Shown here: piece after piece, positions 44,753 to 54,431 of the stretch
Layout: every line of letters starts with the position of its first letter
Numbering within the stretch: position 1 is the first letter of the stretch
Source of the DNA: an uncultured Pelagibacteraceae bacterium
GTDB lineage: Bacteria; Pseudomonadota; Alphaproteobacteria; Pelagibacterales; Pelagibacteraceae
Direction of reading: 5' to 3'
DNA length: 64,000 nt
Assembly: GCA_902517455.1 (NCBI GenBank)
Contig: CABYCN010000001.1
Coordinates: forward strand, 1 to 64,000
Position numbers and translations under genes: made by a program
The notes under the pieces: model-generated
What the model saw: the letters and a program-made list of their open reading frames with translations, nothing else
Database searches by the model: none
Told to the model about the DNA's origin: nothing

Positions 44753-45379
44753 ATGAATCAAAAAAACTCACTAGGGCTTGATAAATGCTTCTTAGATCTA
44801 GATAATCCTTTTGAATTATTTCAAATATGGTTTGAGGAGGCTGAAAAAAAAGAAATAAACGATCCAAATGCTTTAGCACTTGGTACAGCCAATAGAGAAG
44901 GTGTTCCGTCAGTAAGAATGGTTCTTCTCAAAGGACATGATGAAAATGGATTTGTTTTTTATACAAACTTAAATAGTCAAAAAGGAAATGAAATTAAAGA
45001 AAATCCAAATGCAACTATGTGTTTTCATTGGAAAAGCCTTTTAAGACAAATAAGAATAGTTGGAAAATTAAAGCAAGTAGATGAACAAACTGCAGATAAC
45101 TACTACAACTCAAGAGCTTATGATAGCAGAATAGGTGCTTGGGCCTCTAAACAAAGCAGTGTACTTAAAAACAGAGAAGAACTTTTAAATGCTTTAGAAA
45201 ATTTTAAAAAAAAATTTAAGGATAAAAATAATGTGCCAAGGCCAGCTCATTGGTCAGGTTGGAATTTAAAGCCATCAAGCATTGAATTTTGGCTTGATGG
45301 AGATAACAGAATTCATGAAAGATTAAAGTATACTCTAGATGAAAATAATAATTGGACTAAAAGTCTTTTAAGTCCTTAA
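44753..45379 (+). CDS. pdxH: Pyridoxamine 5'-phosphate oxidase
   Basis: NALALGTANREGVPSVRMVLLKGHDENGFVFYTNLNSQKGNEIKENP...RPAHWSGWNLKPSSIEFW. Confidence 0.95.
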   Translation: MNQKNSLGLDKCFLDLDNPFELFQIWFEEAEKKEINDPNALALGTANREGVPSVRMVLLKGHDENGFVFYTNLNSQKGNEIKENPNATMCFHWKSLLRQIRIVGKLKQVDEQTADNYYNSRAYDSRIGAWASKQSSVLKNREELLNALENFKKKFKDKNNVPRPAHWSGWNLKPSSIEFWLDGDNRIHERLKYTLDENNNWTKSLLSP

Positions 45380-46389
45380 AAATCTCTAGATAAACTAAAT
45401 GATGTTAAATTTTCAAGGATATTTTTTTCATTACAATCTTTAAATATTGATAATGAACTTGATGCTAAATTTATGTAATGATGTGCCTTTTGATAACATC
45501 CTTTGATGACTTCATAATTTTTAATCAATTTTAAAGTATAATCAAAATCATTTTCGTTCCTTATTTTTTTAGAAAAAATTTTTTTTAGGTTTTCTTTTTC
45601 TAAAGAGTTTCCTTTTTGGTATAACAATATTATTGGGAGGGTAATTTTTCCTTCATAAAAATCTTTTCCAATTTTTTTTCCAAATAACTTCGATTCAGAA
45701 TTATAATCTAAAGTATCATCAGCAATTTGAAATGTTAAACCAAGATTCCTTCCATAAAACTCCAAAGCTTCCTTCTCTTTTGTTTTCATGTCAGACAAAA
45801 TAGCACCAACTTTAGTAGCCGCAGCAAATAATTCAGCAGTTTTAGCAGAAATAATTCTTAAGTAAGTCTCCTCTAACATATCAACTTCACCTTTGTGTTG
45901 GAGTTGGAGAACTTCACCTTGTGCAATTTTTGACGAAGTTGAGGATAGTAATTTTAAAACTTCGATATTACCATCGTCTACCATCATTTCAAAACATCTA
46001 CTGAGTAAATAGTCACCAACTAAGACCGAAGGATGATTATCCCAAATTTTATTTAATGTTTCTTTGCCTCTTCTAATAGATCCATTATCTATTACATCGT
46101 CATGCATTAAAGTTGCTGAATGAATTAGTTCCACGCAAGCAGCTAAATTTATATCTCGAGCACCTTTTGCATAACCACATAATTTTGCTGAGCCTAAAGT
46201 CAGTAAAGCTCTTAATCTTTTTCCACCTGTTTTTAGATGATAAGTTGTCATTTTTTGAACTAAGCTGACGTCGCTCTCTAATTTAGACTTTATTTTTTCT
46301 TCAACCAACGTCAATCTATCTTCCACTGAGTCTTTTAATTGAAAATAAGAATTGTTAATTTTGTTTTTTAATTGTATTACATTGCCCAT
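45376..46389 (-). CDS. ispB: Octaprenyl/polyprenyl diphosphate synthase
   Basis: LIHSATLMHDDVIDNGSIRRGKETLN...GLTFQIADDTLDYNSE. Confidence 0.92.
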   Translation of the reverse strand: MGNVIQLKNKINNSYFQLKDSVEDRLTLVEEKIKSKLESDVSLVQKMTTYHLKTGGKRLRALLTLGSAKLCGYAKGARDINLAACVELIHSATLMHDDVIDNGSIRRGKETLNKIWDNHPSVLVGDYLLSRCFEMMVDDGNIEVLKLLSSTSSKIAQGEVLQLQHKGEVDMLEETYLRIISAKTAELFAAATKVGAILSDMKTKEKEALEFYGRNLGLTFQIADDTLDYNSESKLFGKKIGKDFYEGKITLPIILLYQKGNSLEKENLKKIFSKKIRNENDFDYTLKLIKNYEVIKGCYQKAHHYINLASSSLSIFKDCNEKNILENLTSFSLSRDF

Positions 46390-46501
46390 TTTAACACAAA
46401 TTAGTGTAATAGGTTTCTATTGATACTTATCAATTGACGCACCTGATACTTCAATTATAAGGTGTCTTTATATTCATAAAAAAGTTCTATAAATATTAAA
46501 A

Positions 46502-47308
46502 ATGTTCTCATTTTTTAAAAAGAAAAAAATTGTTCCACACATCAAATTAACTGGTGTTATTGGAAATGTAGGAAAATTTAAACAAGGTATAGATTTTTCT
46601 GGTCAAGAAGAAATTATTTCAAAAGCTTTTTCAGTCAAAAAAGCTTCATGTGTTGCAATTACAATTAATTCTCCGGGAGGTTCTCCAGTACAGTCGCATC
46701 TAATTTATAGCTTTATAAGACAACAGGCAAAAAAAAATAAAAAAAAAGTAATAGTTTTTGCTGAAGATGTTGCTGCCTCAGGTGGTTATTTAATAGCGTG
46801 TGCTGGGGATGAAATATATGCAAACTCAAGTTCAATAATTGGTTCTATAGGTGTTATTTATTCTTCTTTTGGTTTTACTGAATTAATTAAAAAAGTAGGC
46901 GTAGAGAGAAGAGTTCATACCGCTGGAAAAAATAAAAGCACATTAGACCCATTCCTTGACGAAAAAAAAGAGGACATTGAAAGATTAAAAAATATTCAAT
47001 TAGATCTACATAAAGATTTTATAGATATTGTCGAAAAAAGCAGATCCTCTAAATTAAAAAAATCTGAAGTAGAATTGTTTTCTGGTGAGTTTTGGTCTGG
47101 TAGGAAAGCCAAAGCACTTGGTTTAATAGATGAAATTGGAAACGCTAACCAGATTTTAAAAGAAAAATTTGGAGAGGATGTCATTATAAAAAGATTTGAA
47201 AAATCGAAAAGTTGGATTAGTAAAAAATTATCATCCTCAAATAGTCATGTCGATCAGATCGCAAACATTTTGGAGGAAAAATCAGTTTGGCAAAAATATG
47301 GTCTCTAA
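46502..47308 (+). CDS. S49 family serine peptidase (SohB/SppA-like)
   Basis: [24 protein letters not shown]...[34 protein letters not shown]. Confidence 0.92.
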   Translation: MFSFFKKKKIVPHIKLTGVIGNVGKFKQGIDFSGQEEIISKAFSVKKASCVAITINSPGGSPVQSHLIYSFIRQQAKKNKKKVIVFAEDVAASGGYLIACAGDEIYANSSSIIGSIGVIYSSFGFTELIKKVGVERRVHTAGKNKSTLDPFLDEKKEDIERLKNIQLDLHKDFIDIVEKSRSSKLKKSEVELFSGEFWSGRKAKALGLIDEIGNANQILKEKFGEDVIIKRFEKSKSWISKKLSSSNSHVDQIANILEEKSVWQKYGL

Positions 47309-48179
47309 AAAAAATAAAAAGAAACCAAAATTTCAAACTTTCCAAGATACAATTTTAAATCTTCAAAAGTTTTGGAGTAAAAATGGATGCGTAATTTTAC
47401 AACCATATGATATGGAGGTTGGAGCGGGAACATTTCATCCTGCTACTACCCTAAGGTCACTTGGACCAAAGCCTTGGAAAGCAGCTTATGTACAACCTTC
47501 GAGAAGACCTACTGATGGAAGATACGGGGATAATCCAAATAGACTTCAACACTATTATCAGTTCCAAGTTATAATAAAACCTTCTCCATTAAATATCAAA
47601 AGACTTTATTTAAATAGTTTATCTGTAATAGGAATTAATCATAAAGATCATGATATAAGATTTGTTGAGGATGATTGGGAAAGTCCTACTCTCGGAGCTG
47701 CTGGTCTTGGGTGGGAAATATGGTGTGATGGAATGGAAGTATCTCAATTTACATATTTTCAAAAAATGGCTGGGTTTGAATGTAAGCCAGTTTCAGTTGA
47801 AATCACTTATGGTTTGGAGAGAATTTGTATGTTTACTCAACAAAAAAAAAATGTCTTTGATTTAATTTGGAACAATGAGGGCATAGAGTATAGGGAGGTT
47901 TTTCATCAAGCAGAAAAAGAATTTTCAGCATATAATTTCGATCATGCAAATACTGATAATTTATTTAAGATTTTTGATATGTTTGAAAATGAGGCAAAAT
48001 CATTAGTAGAAAAAAAGATATCTTTACCAGCCTATGACCATTGTTTGAAAGCTAGTCATATCTTTAATGTATTAGATGCTCGTGGAGCTATAAGTGTAGC
48101 CCAAAGAGCAGAATATATTGGAAGAATAAGAGAGATCACAAAATTAGCTGCTGCAATTTGGATAAATACACAAATATAA
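47298..48179 (+). CDS. glyQ: Glycyl-tRNA synthetase alpha subunit
   Basis: [81 protein letters not shown] at 47298 preferred over track start 47196. Confidence 0.96.
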   Translation: MVSKKNKKKPKFQTFQDTILNLQKFWSKNGCVILQPYDMEVGAGTFHPATTLRSLGPKPWKAAYVQPSRRPTDGRYGDNPNRLQHYYQFQVIIKPSPLNIKRLYLNSLSVIGINHKDHDIRFVEDDWESPTLGAAGLGWEIWCDGMEVSQFTYFQKMAGFECKPVSVEITYGLERICMFTQQKKNVFDLIWNNEGIEYREVFHQAEKEFSAYNFDHANTDNLFKIFDMFENEAKSLVEKKISLPAYDHCLKASHIFNVLDARGAISVAQRAEYIGRIREITKLAAAIWINTQI

Positions 48180-48180
48180 A

Positions 48181-50253
48181 ATGTCAGAATTTTTTTTAGA
48201 ACTTTTTAGTGAAGAGATTCCTGCTGGACTACAAAAGAACTTAAGAGAAAAAATTTTTGAGGATTTTAAAGTTTTATTTGAGAAAAAATCTTTAAAATCT
48301 AAAAAAAGTTTTTCTTTATCTTCTCCTAATAGATTAGTAATAGTTTTTGAGGGACTCAATAAACAGATAGAGATTAAGCCTAAAGAGATAAAAGGTCCAA
48401 AAACTAATGCTCCCGACATAGCCTTGGAGGGTTTTTTAAGATCAAACACAATTGAAAAAAAAGATTTATTAAAAAAAAAAACTGAAAAAGGTGAATTTTA
48501 CTTTTACAAAACGAAATCAGGCGTTTTAAAAACTCACAATTTACTTGCAGAATTCATTCCAAAAATTTTAGGTAATTATCAATGGAAAAAATCAATGAAA
48601 TGGGGTGAATTTGACTTAAATTGGGGAAGACCATTGAAATCGATTTTATCAATATTTGATAAAAAGATCGTTAGTTTTAAGTTTCATCATTTAATTTCCT
48701 CAAATTTAACTTTTATAGATAAAGATTTTGAAGAAAAGAAAAAATCTTTTGAAAATTTTAAGGTATACGAAAAATTTTTTGAAAAAATCGGGGTCTTCAT
48801 CAATCACAATAAAAGACAAAAGATCATTAATAGATCTTTCTCAAAAATATTGATTAAAAGAAAATTAAAGATTAATGAAAATCCTAAGCTTATTGATGAG
48901 GTAGTAAATTTAGTTGATAGTCCAAATATCTTATTATGTAAATTTGATCAAAAATTTTTACTGGTTCCCAAGGAGATTTTAACCTTGACTATGGAGTCTC
49001 ATCAAAAATATTTTCCAACCTTTAATTACAAAAATGAGATCACTAATGAATTTTTAATTGTAACTAATAAAAAAGATCAAAAAGGACTTATCAAAATTGG
49101 CAATGAAAGAGTAGTAGATGCAAGATTAAGTGATGCGGAATTTTTCTGGAACAAAGATAAATCACAAAACTTAGTAAAAAAAGTTTCAGAATTAAAATCA
49201 ATGAATTTTTTTAAAGGGCTTGGAACCTATTTTGATAAAGTACAACGTATGCGAAAACTTGGTGGAATGATTTCAGATGAATTATTAATCAGCAAAGAAA
49301 AAGTAGAATTGTCAGCCTCAATTTGTAAAACAGATTTGACATCTGACCTCGTAGATGAATACCCAGAACTTCAAGGTTTATTAGGGGGATATTTTTCCGA
49401 AAATCAAGGTTTTGATAAAGATATCTCTCAAGCAATAAGAGAGCAATATTTACCAATTGGTCTCGATTCTCAGGTTCCAAAAAAATCACTTAGCATAGCA
49501 TTATCTATTACTGACAAAATTGATTCTTTAGTAGGTTTTTTTGGCATTAATGAAAAACCAACAAGTTCAAAAGACCCTTTAGCATTGAGAAGAACTGCTT
49601 TAGGTATCATTAGAACTGTAATAGAAAATAATAAGAATTTAAAAATAACTGATCAATTAATTTATTCTTCACGTTTATATGAGGATCAAGGATATAATCT
49701 TGAAAATAAAGATTTACAAAAAGAATTACATTTTTTTTTAAAAGAAAGATTTAAATATTATTTAAAGGAAAAGGAAATTCGATACGATATAATTGATGCT
49801 ACTATGTCGTCAATTTCATTAAATAATTTATATTCTTCTTTTCAAAAAGCTAAATATCTTAACAAAGTTATAAATAATCAAATTGGTATAGATATAAACT
49901 CAAGTTACAAAAGGGCCTCGAGTATTTTAGATAATGAAATGAAAAATAACGAAATAGAGATCAATGACACAACTGATCCAAATATCTTTAAAAGTGATTT
50001 TGAAAAAAATTTATTTAAAAAAATTAATGAAATTAATAAATATTATTCTTCTATAAATGATGATGAAAATTATGAAAAATCGTTATCAATTTTAGCCGAA
50101 ACTAAAAAAGAAGTTTTTGAGTTTTTTGACAATGTAAAAGTAAATGAAGAAAATGAAACTCTAAGAAAAAACCGATTGGAACTCGTTAATTTGTTATGTA
50201 AAACGTTTCAAAATTATATAAATTTTCAATTCTTAAAAGCAAATAATGAATAA
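48181..50253 (+). CDS. glyS: Glycyl-tRNA synthetase beta subunit
   Basis: FFLELFSEEIPAGLQ...LTMESHQKYFPTF...DPLALRRTALGIIR. Confidence 0.95.
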   Translation: MSEFFLELFSEEIPAGLQKNLREKIFEDFKVLFEKKSLKSKKSFSLSSPNRLVIVFEGLNKQIEIKPKEIKGPKTNAPDIALEGFLRSNTIEKKDLLKKKTEKGEFYFYKTKSGVLKTHNLLAEFIPKILGNYQWKKSMKWGEFDLNWGRPLKSILSIFDKKIVSFKFHHLISSNLTFIDKDFEEKKKSFENFKVYEKFFEKIGVFINHNKRQKIINRSFSKILIKRKLKINENPKLIDEVVNLVDSPNILLCKFDQKFLLVPKEILTLTMESHQKYFPTFNYKNEITNEFLIVTNKKDQKGLIKIGNERVVDARLSDAEFFWNKDKSQNLVKKVSELKSMNFFKGLGTYFDKVQRMRKLGGMISDELLISKEKVELSASICKTDLTSDLVDEYPELQGLLGGYFSENQGFDKDISQAIREQYLPIGLDSQVPKKSLSIALSITDKIDSLVGFFGINEKPTSSKDPLALRRTALGIIRTVIENNKNLKITDQLIYSSRLYEDQGYNLENKDLQKELHFFLKERFKYYLKEKEIRYDIIDATMSSISLNNLYSSFQKAKYLNKVINNQIGIDINSSYKRASSILDNEMKNNEIEINDTTDPNIFKSDFEKNLFKKINEINKYYSSINDDENYEKSLSILAETKKEVFEFFDNVKVNEENETLRKNRLELVNLLCKTFQNYINFQFLKANNE

Positions 50254-52912
50254 ACTTATTTTAAATTTTAATTCAAAAGTTACAAAAAAAATAAAAAACC
50301 CGAAAAATTTTTTAGGCGGTAAAGGTGCTAATTTATCTGAAATGGGCAGGATGGGTTTACCAGTACCACCTGGTTTCACTATATCAACAAAAGTTTGTGA
50401 AATATTTTATAAAGACAAAAAAAAATTAAACTTAAAATTAATTAGTCAAATTAAAAAAGAAATCAGGAAAGTAGAAAAAGATGTATACAAAAAATTTGGA
50501 GATTTAAAAAATCCTCTTCTTTTATCTGTAAGATCGGGAGCAAGAGTTTCAATGCCAGGTATGATGGATACAATTCTGAATCTTGGGCTTAATGACAAAA
50601 CTGTACTTGCATTGGCTAACAAAACGTCAAATGGAAGGTTTGCAAAAGACAGTTATAGAAGATTCATACAAATGTATGGCAGCGTTGTTATGGGTGTTGA
50701 GAGTTATCGTTTCGAGGAGTTAATAGAAAATTATAAATTAACTAAAGGCGTATTACTCGATACAGAATTAGATGAACAAGACTGGGATGGTTTAATTATA
50801 GATTTTAAAAATTTGGTTAACCAAAAATCTAAAGAAGAGTTTCCACAAGATGTTTATAAACAATTATTTGGAGCTATAGGTGCAGTATTTTTATCTTGGG
50901 AAAGTAATAGATCAAAAGTTTATAGAAAATTAAATCAAATTCCATCAGAGTGGGGTACGGCAGTTAATGTTCAATCTATGGTATTTGGAAATATGGGAGA
51001 TGATTGTGCGACTGGTGTAGTATTTACAAGAAACCCATCGGATGGCTCAAATAACATTTACGGAGAATATCTTATCAACGCTCAAGGCGAGGATGTAGTG
51101 GCTGGTACTAGAACACCTCAATACATAACAAAAAAAGCAAAGAATGAAGCAAAAGTTAGTGATGCTTCAATGGAGGAGTCGATGCCAAAAGTTTATTCAA
51201 AGTTATATAAAATTTTAAAAAAACTTGAGAAACATTATAAAGATATGCAAGACGTAGAATTTACAGTTGAAAGTGAAAAACTTTGGATATTACAAACTCG
51301 CTCAGGTAAACGAACATCAAAATCTGCAGTTAAGATAGCTGTCGATATGGTTAAAGAAAAGCTAATTTCAAAAAAAGATGCTGTTTTAAGAATTGATCCA
51401 AATTCACTTGATACTTTATTACATCCAACTTTAGACGAAAAAAGTTCAATTGATTTAATTGCGAATGGATTGCCTGCCTCTCCCGGTGCTGCCAGTGGAA
51501 AAGTAGTTTTTTCCTCTGAAGATGCTGAAAGATTAAATGATATGATGCAAGATACTATACTTGTTAGAATAGAAACATCACCAGAGGATATTCAAGGTAT
51601 GCATGCTGCTAAGGGAATTTTAACAGCTAGGGGTGGCATGACTAGTCATGCTGCGGTAGTTGCAAGAGGAATGGGAAGACCCTGTGTTTCTGGCTCTAGT
51701 GAAATTGAAATTAATTATGAAAAAAAGATATTTAAAACATCATCAGTTGAAGTTAAAGAAGGTGAGATTATCACAATAGATGGCTCAACTGGAAGAGTCA
51801 TTCTAGGAAATGTGCCAACAGTAAAACCAGAAATTTCAGGAGACTTTTCAAAATTAATGGGATGGGCAGATAATATAAGAAAATTAAAGGTTAGAACAAA
51901 TTCTGAAACTCCAATTGATACAAAGATCGCAAGAGAATTTGGAGCGGAGGGAATCGGGCTATGCAGAACAGAACATATGTTTTTCGAAGAAGAAAGGATT
52001 TTATCCGTTAGAGAAATGATATTATCAAAAACTCAAGAGGATAGAGCTAAAGCTTTAGAAAAACTTTTGCCACACCAGAAAAAAGATTTTATGGAAATAT
52101 TTAAGATTATGCACGGCCTTCCAGTTACTGTGAGATTGCTAGATCCTCCTCTTCACGAATTTTTACCTAAGTCCGATAAAGAAATATCTGAAATTTCAAA
52201 AATTGTAAATGTAGACTTAAAAGAGGTTAAGTCAAGAATAGACGAACTTCATGAGCAAAATCCAATGTTGGGTCATAGAGGTTGTAGATTAGGAATCTCT
52301 TTTCCTGAAATTTACGAGATGCAGTGTAGAGCGATTTTTGAAGCTTTGACAGATCTCAAAAAGACCAAGCAAAAATCGGCTTTTCCAGAAATAATGATAC
52401 CACTTGTCTCAACTGAAGCAGAAATAAGAATAATGAAAAATCTTGTGATAAATGTCGCAAAAAAAATTCAACAAGAAAATAACATGAAAATTAATTTTTT
52501 GGTGGGAACAATGATAGAATTACCTCGAGCAGCAATCAAAGCAAAAGATATTGCTAAGCATGCAGAATTTTTTAGTTTTGGAACTAATGATTTAACTCAA
52601 ACTACTTTTGGGATTAGTAGAGATGATAGTGGAAAATTTTTAAATGATTATATAGATAATAAAATTTTTTCCATAGATCCGTTTATTTCAATTGATGATG
52701 GAGTTCAAGATTTAATTGAAATAGCAGTAAATAAAGCAAAAAAACAAAATAAAAATATTAAACTAGGAATTTGTGGTGAACACGGAGGTGATCCAAAAAG
52801 CATTATTTTCTGTTCAAAAACAGGTTTACATTATGTATCATGTTCACCTTATAGGGTTCCTATAGCAAGATTAGCCGCAGCACAAGCGGAGCTGAAAAAA
52901 AATAAAAAATAA
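50246..52912 (+). CDS. ppdK: Pyruvate, phosphate dikinase
   Basis: GGKGANLSEMGRMGLPVPPGFTIST...GGMTSHAAVVARGMGRPCVSG...GEHGGDPKSIIFCSKTGLHYVSCSPYRVPIARLAAAQ. Confidence 0.97.
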   Translation: MNKLILNFNSKVTKKIKNPKNFLGGKGANLSEMGRMGLPVPPGFTISTKVCEIFYKDKKKLNLKLISQIKKEIRKVEKDVYKKFGDLKNPLLLSVRSGARVSMPGMMDTILNLGLNDKTVLALANKTSNGRFAKDSYRRFIQMYGSVVMGVESYRFEELIENYKLTKGVLLDTELDEQDWDGLIIDFKNLVNQKSKEEFPQDVYKQLFGAIGAVFLSWESNRSKVYRKLNQIPSEWGTAVNVQSMVFGNMGDDCATGVVFTRNPSDGSNNIYGEYLINAQGEDVVAGTRTPQYITKKAKNEAKVSDASMEESMPKVYSKLYKILKKLEKHYKDMQDVEFTVESEKLWILQTRSGKRTSKSAVKIAVDMVKEKLISKKDAVLRIDPNSLDTLLHPTLDEKSSIDLIANGLPASPGAASGKVVFSSEDAERLNDMMQDTILVRIETSPEDIQGMHAAKGILTARGGMTSHAAVVARGMGRPCVSGSSEIEINYEKKIFKTSSVEVKEGEIITIDGSTGRVILGNVPTVKPEISGDFSKLMGWADNIRKLKVRTNSETPIDTKIAREFGAEGIGLCRTEHMFFEEERILSVREMILSKTQEDRAKALEKLLPHQKKDFMEIFKIMHGLPVTVRLLDPPLHEFLPKSDKEISEISKIVNVDLKEVKSRIDELHEQNPMLGHRGCRLGISFPEIYEMQCRAIFEALTDLKKTKQKSAFPEIMIPLVSTEAEIRIMKNLVINVAKKIQQENNMKINFLVGTMIELPRAAIKAKDIAKHAEFFSFGTNDLTQTTFGISRDDSGKFLNDYIDNKIFSIDPFISIDDGVQDLIEIAVNKAKKQNKNIKLGICGEHGGDPKSIIFCSKTGLHYVSCSPYRVPIARLAAAQAELKKNKK

Positions 52913-52917
52913 TTTGG

Positions 52918-52944
52918 AGGGGCGTTCTGTTGCCAGGTGCCCCG
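52918..52944. repeat. 27-bp perfect direct repeat, copy 1
   Basis: AGGGGCGTTCTGTTGCCAGGTGCCCCG, identical to 53182-53208. Confidence 0.95.
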
Positions 52945-52953
52945 AACTTTTTT
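52918..52953 (+). terminator. Hairpin with T run after ppdK; copy 1 of the 27-bp repeat
   Basis: AGGGGCGTTCTGTTGCCAGGTGCCCCG followed by AAC and a T run; GGGGC/GCCCC stem. Confidence 0.7.
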
Positions 52954-52954
52954 A

Positions 52955-53149
52955 TTATATTACATTATCTTTAAAATCATCGAATGCGTAAATTAAATTT
53001 GCTATTGAAAAAATTAAAAGCCCATGGTGCGCTGCAAATCCATCAAATGCATGTATTCCCATTTCAAAAGATATTTCTACTAGACAAGATGCGCACAAAA
53101 GTAAAGTTACTACAATCATTATTATTTTATGAATTTTAGTTTTTATCAT
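52955..53149 (-). CDS. Small hypothetical membrane protein (64 aa) between the repeat copies
   Basis: MIKTKIHKIIMIVVTLLLCASCLVEISFEMGIHAFDGFAAHHGLLIFSIANLIYAFDDFKDNVI; two hydrophobic segments. Coding status uncertain. Confidence 0.45.
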   Translation of the reverse strand: MIKTKIHKIIMIVVTLLLCASCLVEISFEMGIHAFDGFAAHHGLLIFSIANLIYAFDDFKDNVI

Positions 53150-53181
53150 ATTGTTTCCATATTATTTGTTATTGTTTGACA

Positions 53182-53208
53182 AGGGGCGTTCTGTTGCCAG
53201 GTGCCCCG
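53182..53208. repeat. 27-bp perfect direct repeat, copy 2 (3' hairpin of the tmRNA coding piece)
   Basis: Identical to 52918-52944; on the minus strand CGGGGCACCTGGCAACAGAACGCCCC folds with an inner CTG-GCAA-CAG hairpin. Confidence 0.95.
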
Positions 53209-53443
53209 GACCCCGTTTACTTAATTAACATTGTTAATTAAGCAGCAAGTGCATAACTTTCGTTAGCAATTATAAATTAGCCCGTTGCGGTGGAACAATT
53301 CCGAACGAAAGAATAGCCTTTAGTCACCCGTCGAATCTAGTTCACCCCCATAAGTTGTAAATGGTGGAGGTGGTGGGTACTGCCCCCACGTCCGCAATGG
53401 TTATTACGAAATTCGTTTATCGTCGTAGTTGGCAAGCCAACTC
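53183..53443 (-). ncRNA. ssrA: Transfer-messenger RNA, circularly permuted two-piece form (alphaproteobacterial type)
   Basis: Minus strand order: acceptor piece ...GGACGTGGGGGCAGTACCCACCACCTCCACCA (3' end 53362); 12-nt spacer; coding piece GGGGGTGAACTAGATTCGACGGG... (5' end 53349); tag frame GCT AAC GAA AGT TAT GCA CTT GCT GCT TAA = ANESYALAA* (53267-53238); terminal hairpin. Acceptor stem GGGGGTG/CACCTCC keeps G3:U70. Outer ends approximate. Confidence 0.92.
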
Positions 53444-53447
53444 TATT

Positions 53448-53475
53448 AATATAAAAACAATTACAAGAGATTCAA
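53448..53475 (-). promoter_or_regulatory. Candidate promoter for ssrA
   Basis: On the minus strand TTGAAT (53475-53470), 16-nt spacer, TATATT (53453-53448), just upstream of the acceptor piece. Confidence 0.55.
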
Positions 53476-53483
53476 TAAAAATC

Positions 53484-54431
53484 ATGAAATTAACTAAAGA
53501 ACAATCAAAAGAGATTAAAGATCAACAATCTCAACAAAATTCAACAAAAAGAGTCACGGTTCCTGAGCTTGAAAAAATTCTTTATGAAGCAATGCCAGCT
53601 CTTGATCATGGATTTGTGAGGGTGGTAGATTACATGGGTGATGATACATCAATTGTTCAGTCTGCAAGGGTCTCATACGGAAAAGGGACCAAACAAGTCT
53701 CGTCAGATGCTGGGCTTATTAAATATTTGATGAGGCATTGGCATAGCACTCCATTTGAGATGTGCGAAATAAAGTATCATGTAAAACTACCAATATTTAT
53801 AGCTCGACAGTGGATTAGACATAGAACAGCAAATGTTAATGAATACTCAGCAAGATATTCTATTTTGGATAAAGAATTCTATTTACCCACAGCAGAAAAT
53901 TTAGCAGCTCAATCCTCAATCAACAGACAAGGAAGAGGTGATGTGATTGAAGGGGAACAAGCCAAAGAAGTTTTAGAGCTTTTGAAAAATGATGCTGAAA
54001 GAACCTATGATAATTATGAAATGATGCTCAATGAGAGATTTGATGGGTCTACGATTGATGAAAATAAAAAAGGCTTAGCAAGAGAGCTGGCAAGAATGAA
54101 CTTAACTTTAAATACTTATACCCAGTGGTATTGGAAAACAGATTTGCTGAATTTAATGAATTTTTTGAGATTAAGAGCTGACAGTCACGCTCAATATGAA
54201 ATTAGAGTTTATGCAGATTTAATGTTAGACACTGTAAAAAAATGGGTTCCTATTACTTATGATGCATTTATGGATTATAGGGTTGGCGGAACAGAAGTTT
54301 CTGCTAAAGGAAAGCTAATTATTCAAAAACTAATTAAAGGTGAGAAAGTTGATGCAGAAAACTCAGGATTATCTAAGAGAGAGTGGAATGAGCTTATGAT
54401 TGCTTTTGATCTTAAAGATAGGTTGATTTAA
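53484..54431 (+). CDS. thyX: Flavin-dependent thymidylate synthase ThyX
   Basis: [22 protein letters not shown] (ThyX RHRxxxxxxxS motif). The N-terminal extension in the track (from 53361) lies in tmRNA sequence; ATG at 53484 is more plausible. Confidence 0.95.
   Translation: MKLTKEQSKEIKDQQSQQNSTKRVTVPELEKILYEAMPALDHGFVRVVDYMGDDTSIVQSARVSYGKGTKQVSSDAGLIKYLMRHWHSTPFEMCEIKYHVKLPIFIARQWIRHRTANVNEYSARYSILDKEFYLPTAENLAAQSSINRQGRGDVIEGEQAKEVLELLKNDAERTYDNYEMMLNERFDGSTIDENKKGLARELARMNLTLNTYTQWYWKTDLLNLMNFLRLRADSHAQYEIRVYADLMLDTVKKWVPITYDAFMDYRVGGTEVSAKGKLIIQKLIKGEKVDAENSGLSKREWNELMIAFDLKDRLI

Noticed and set aside
47196-47297. Extended glyQ start ([15 protein letters not shown]...)
   Set aside because: Overlaps the S49 peptidase 3' end; the ATG at 47298 matches the expected glyQ N-terminus.
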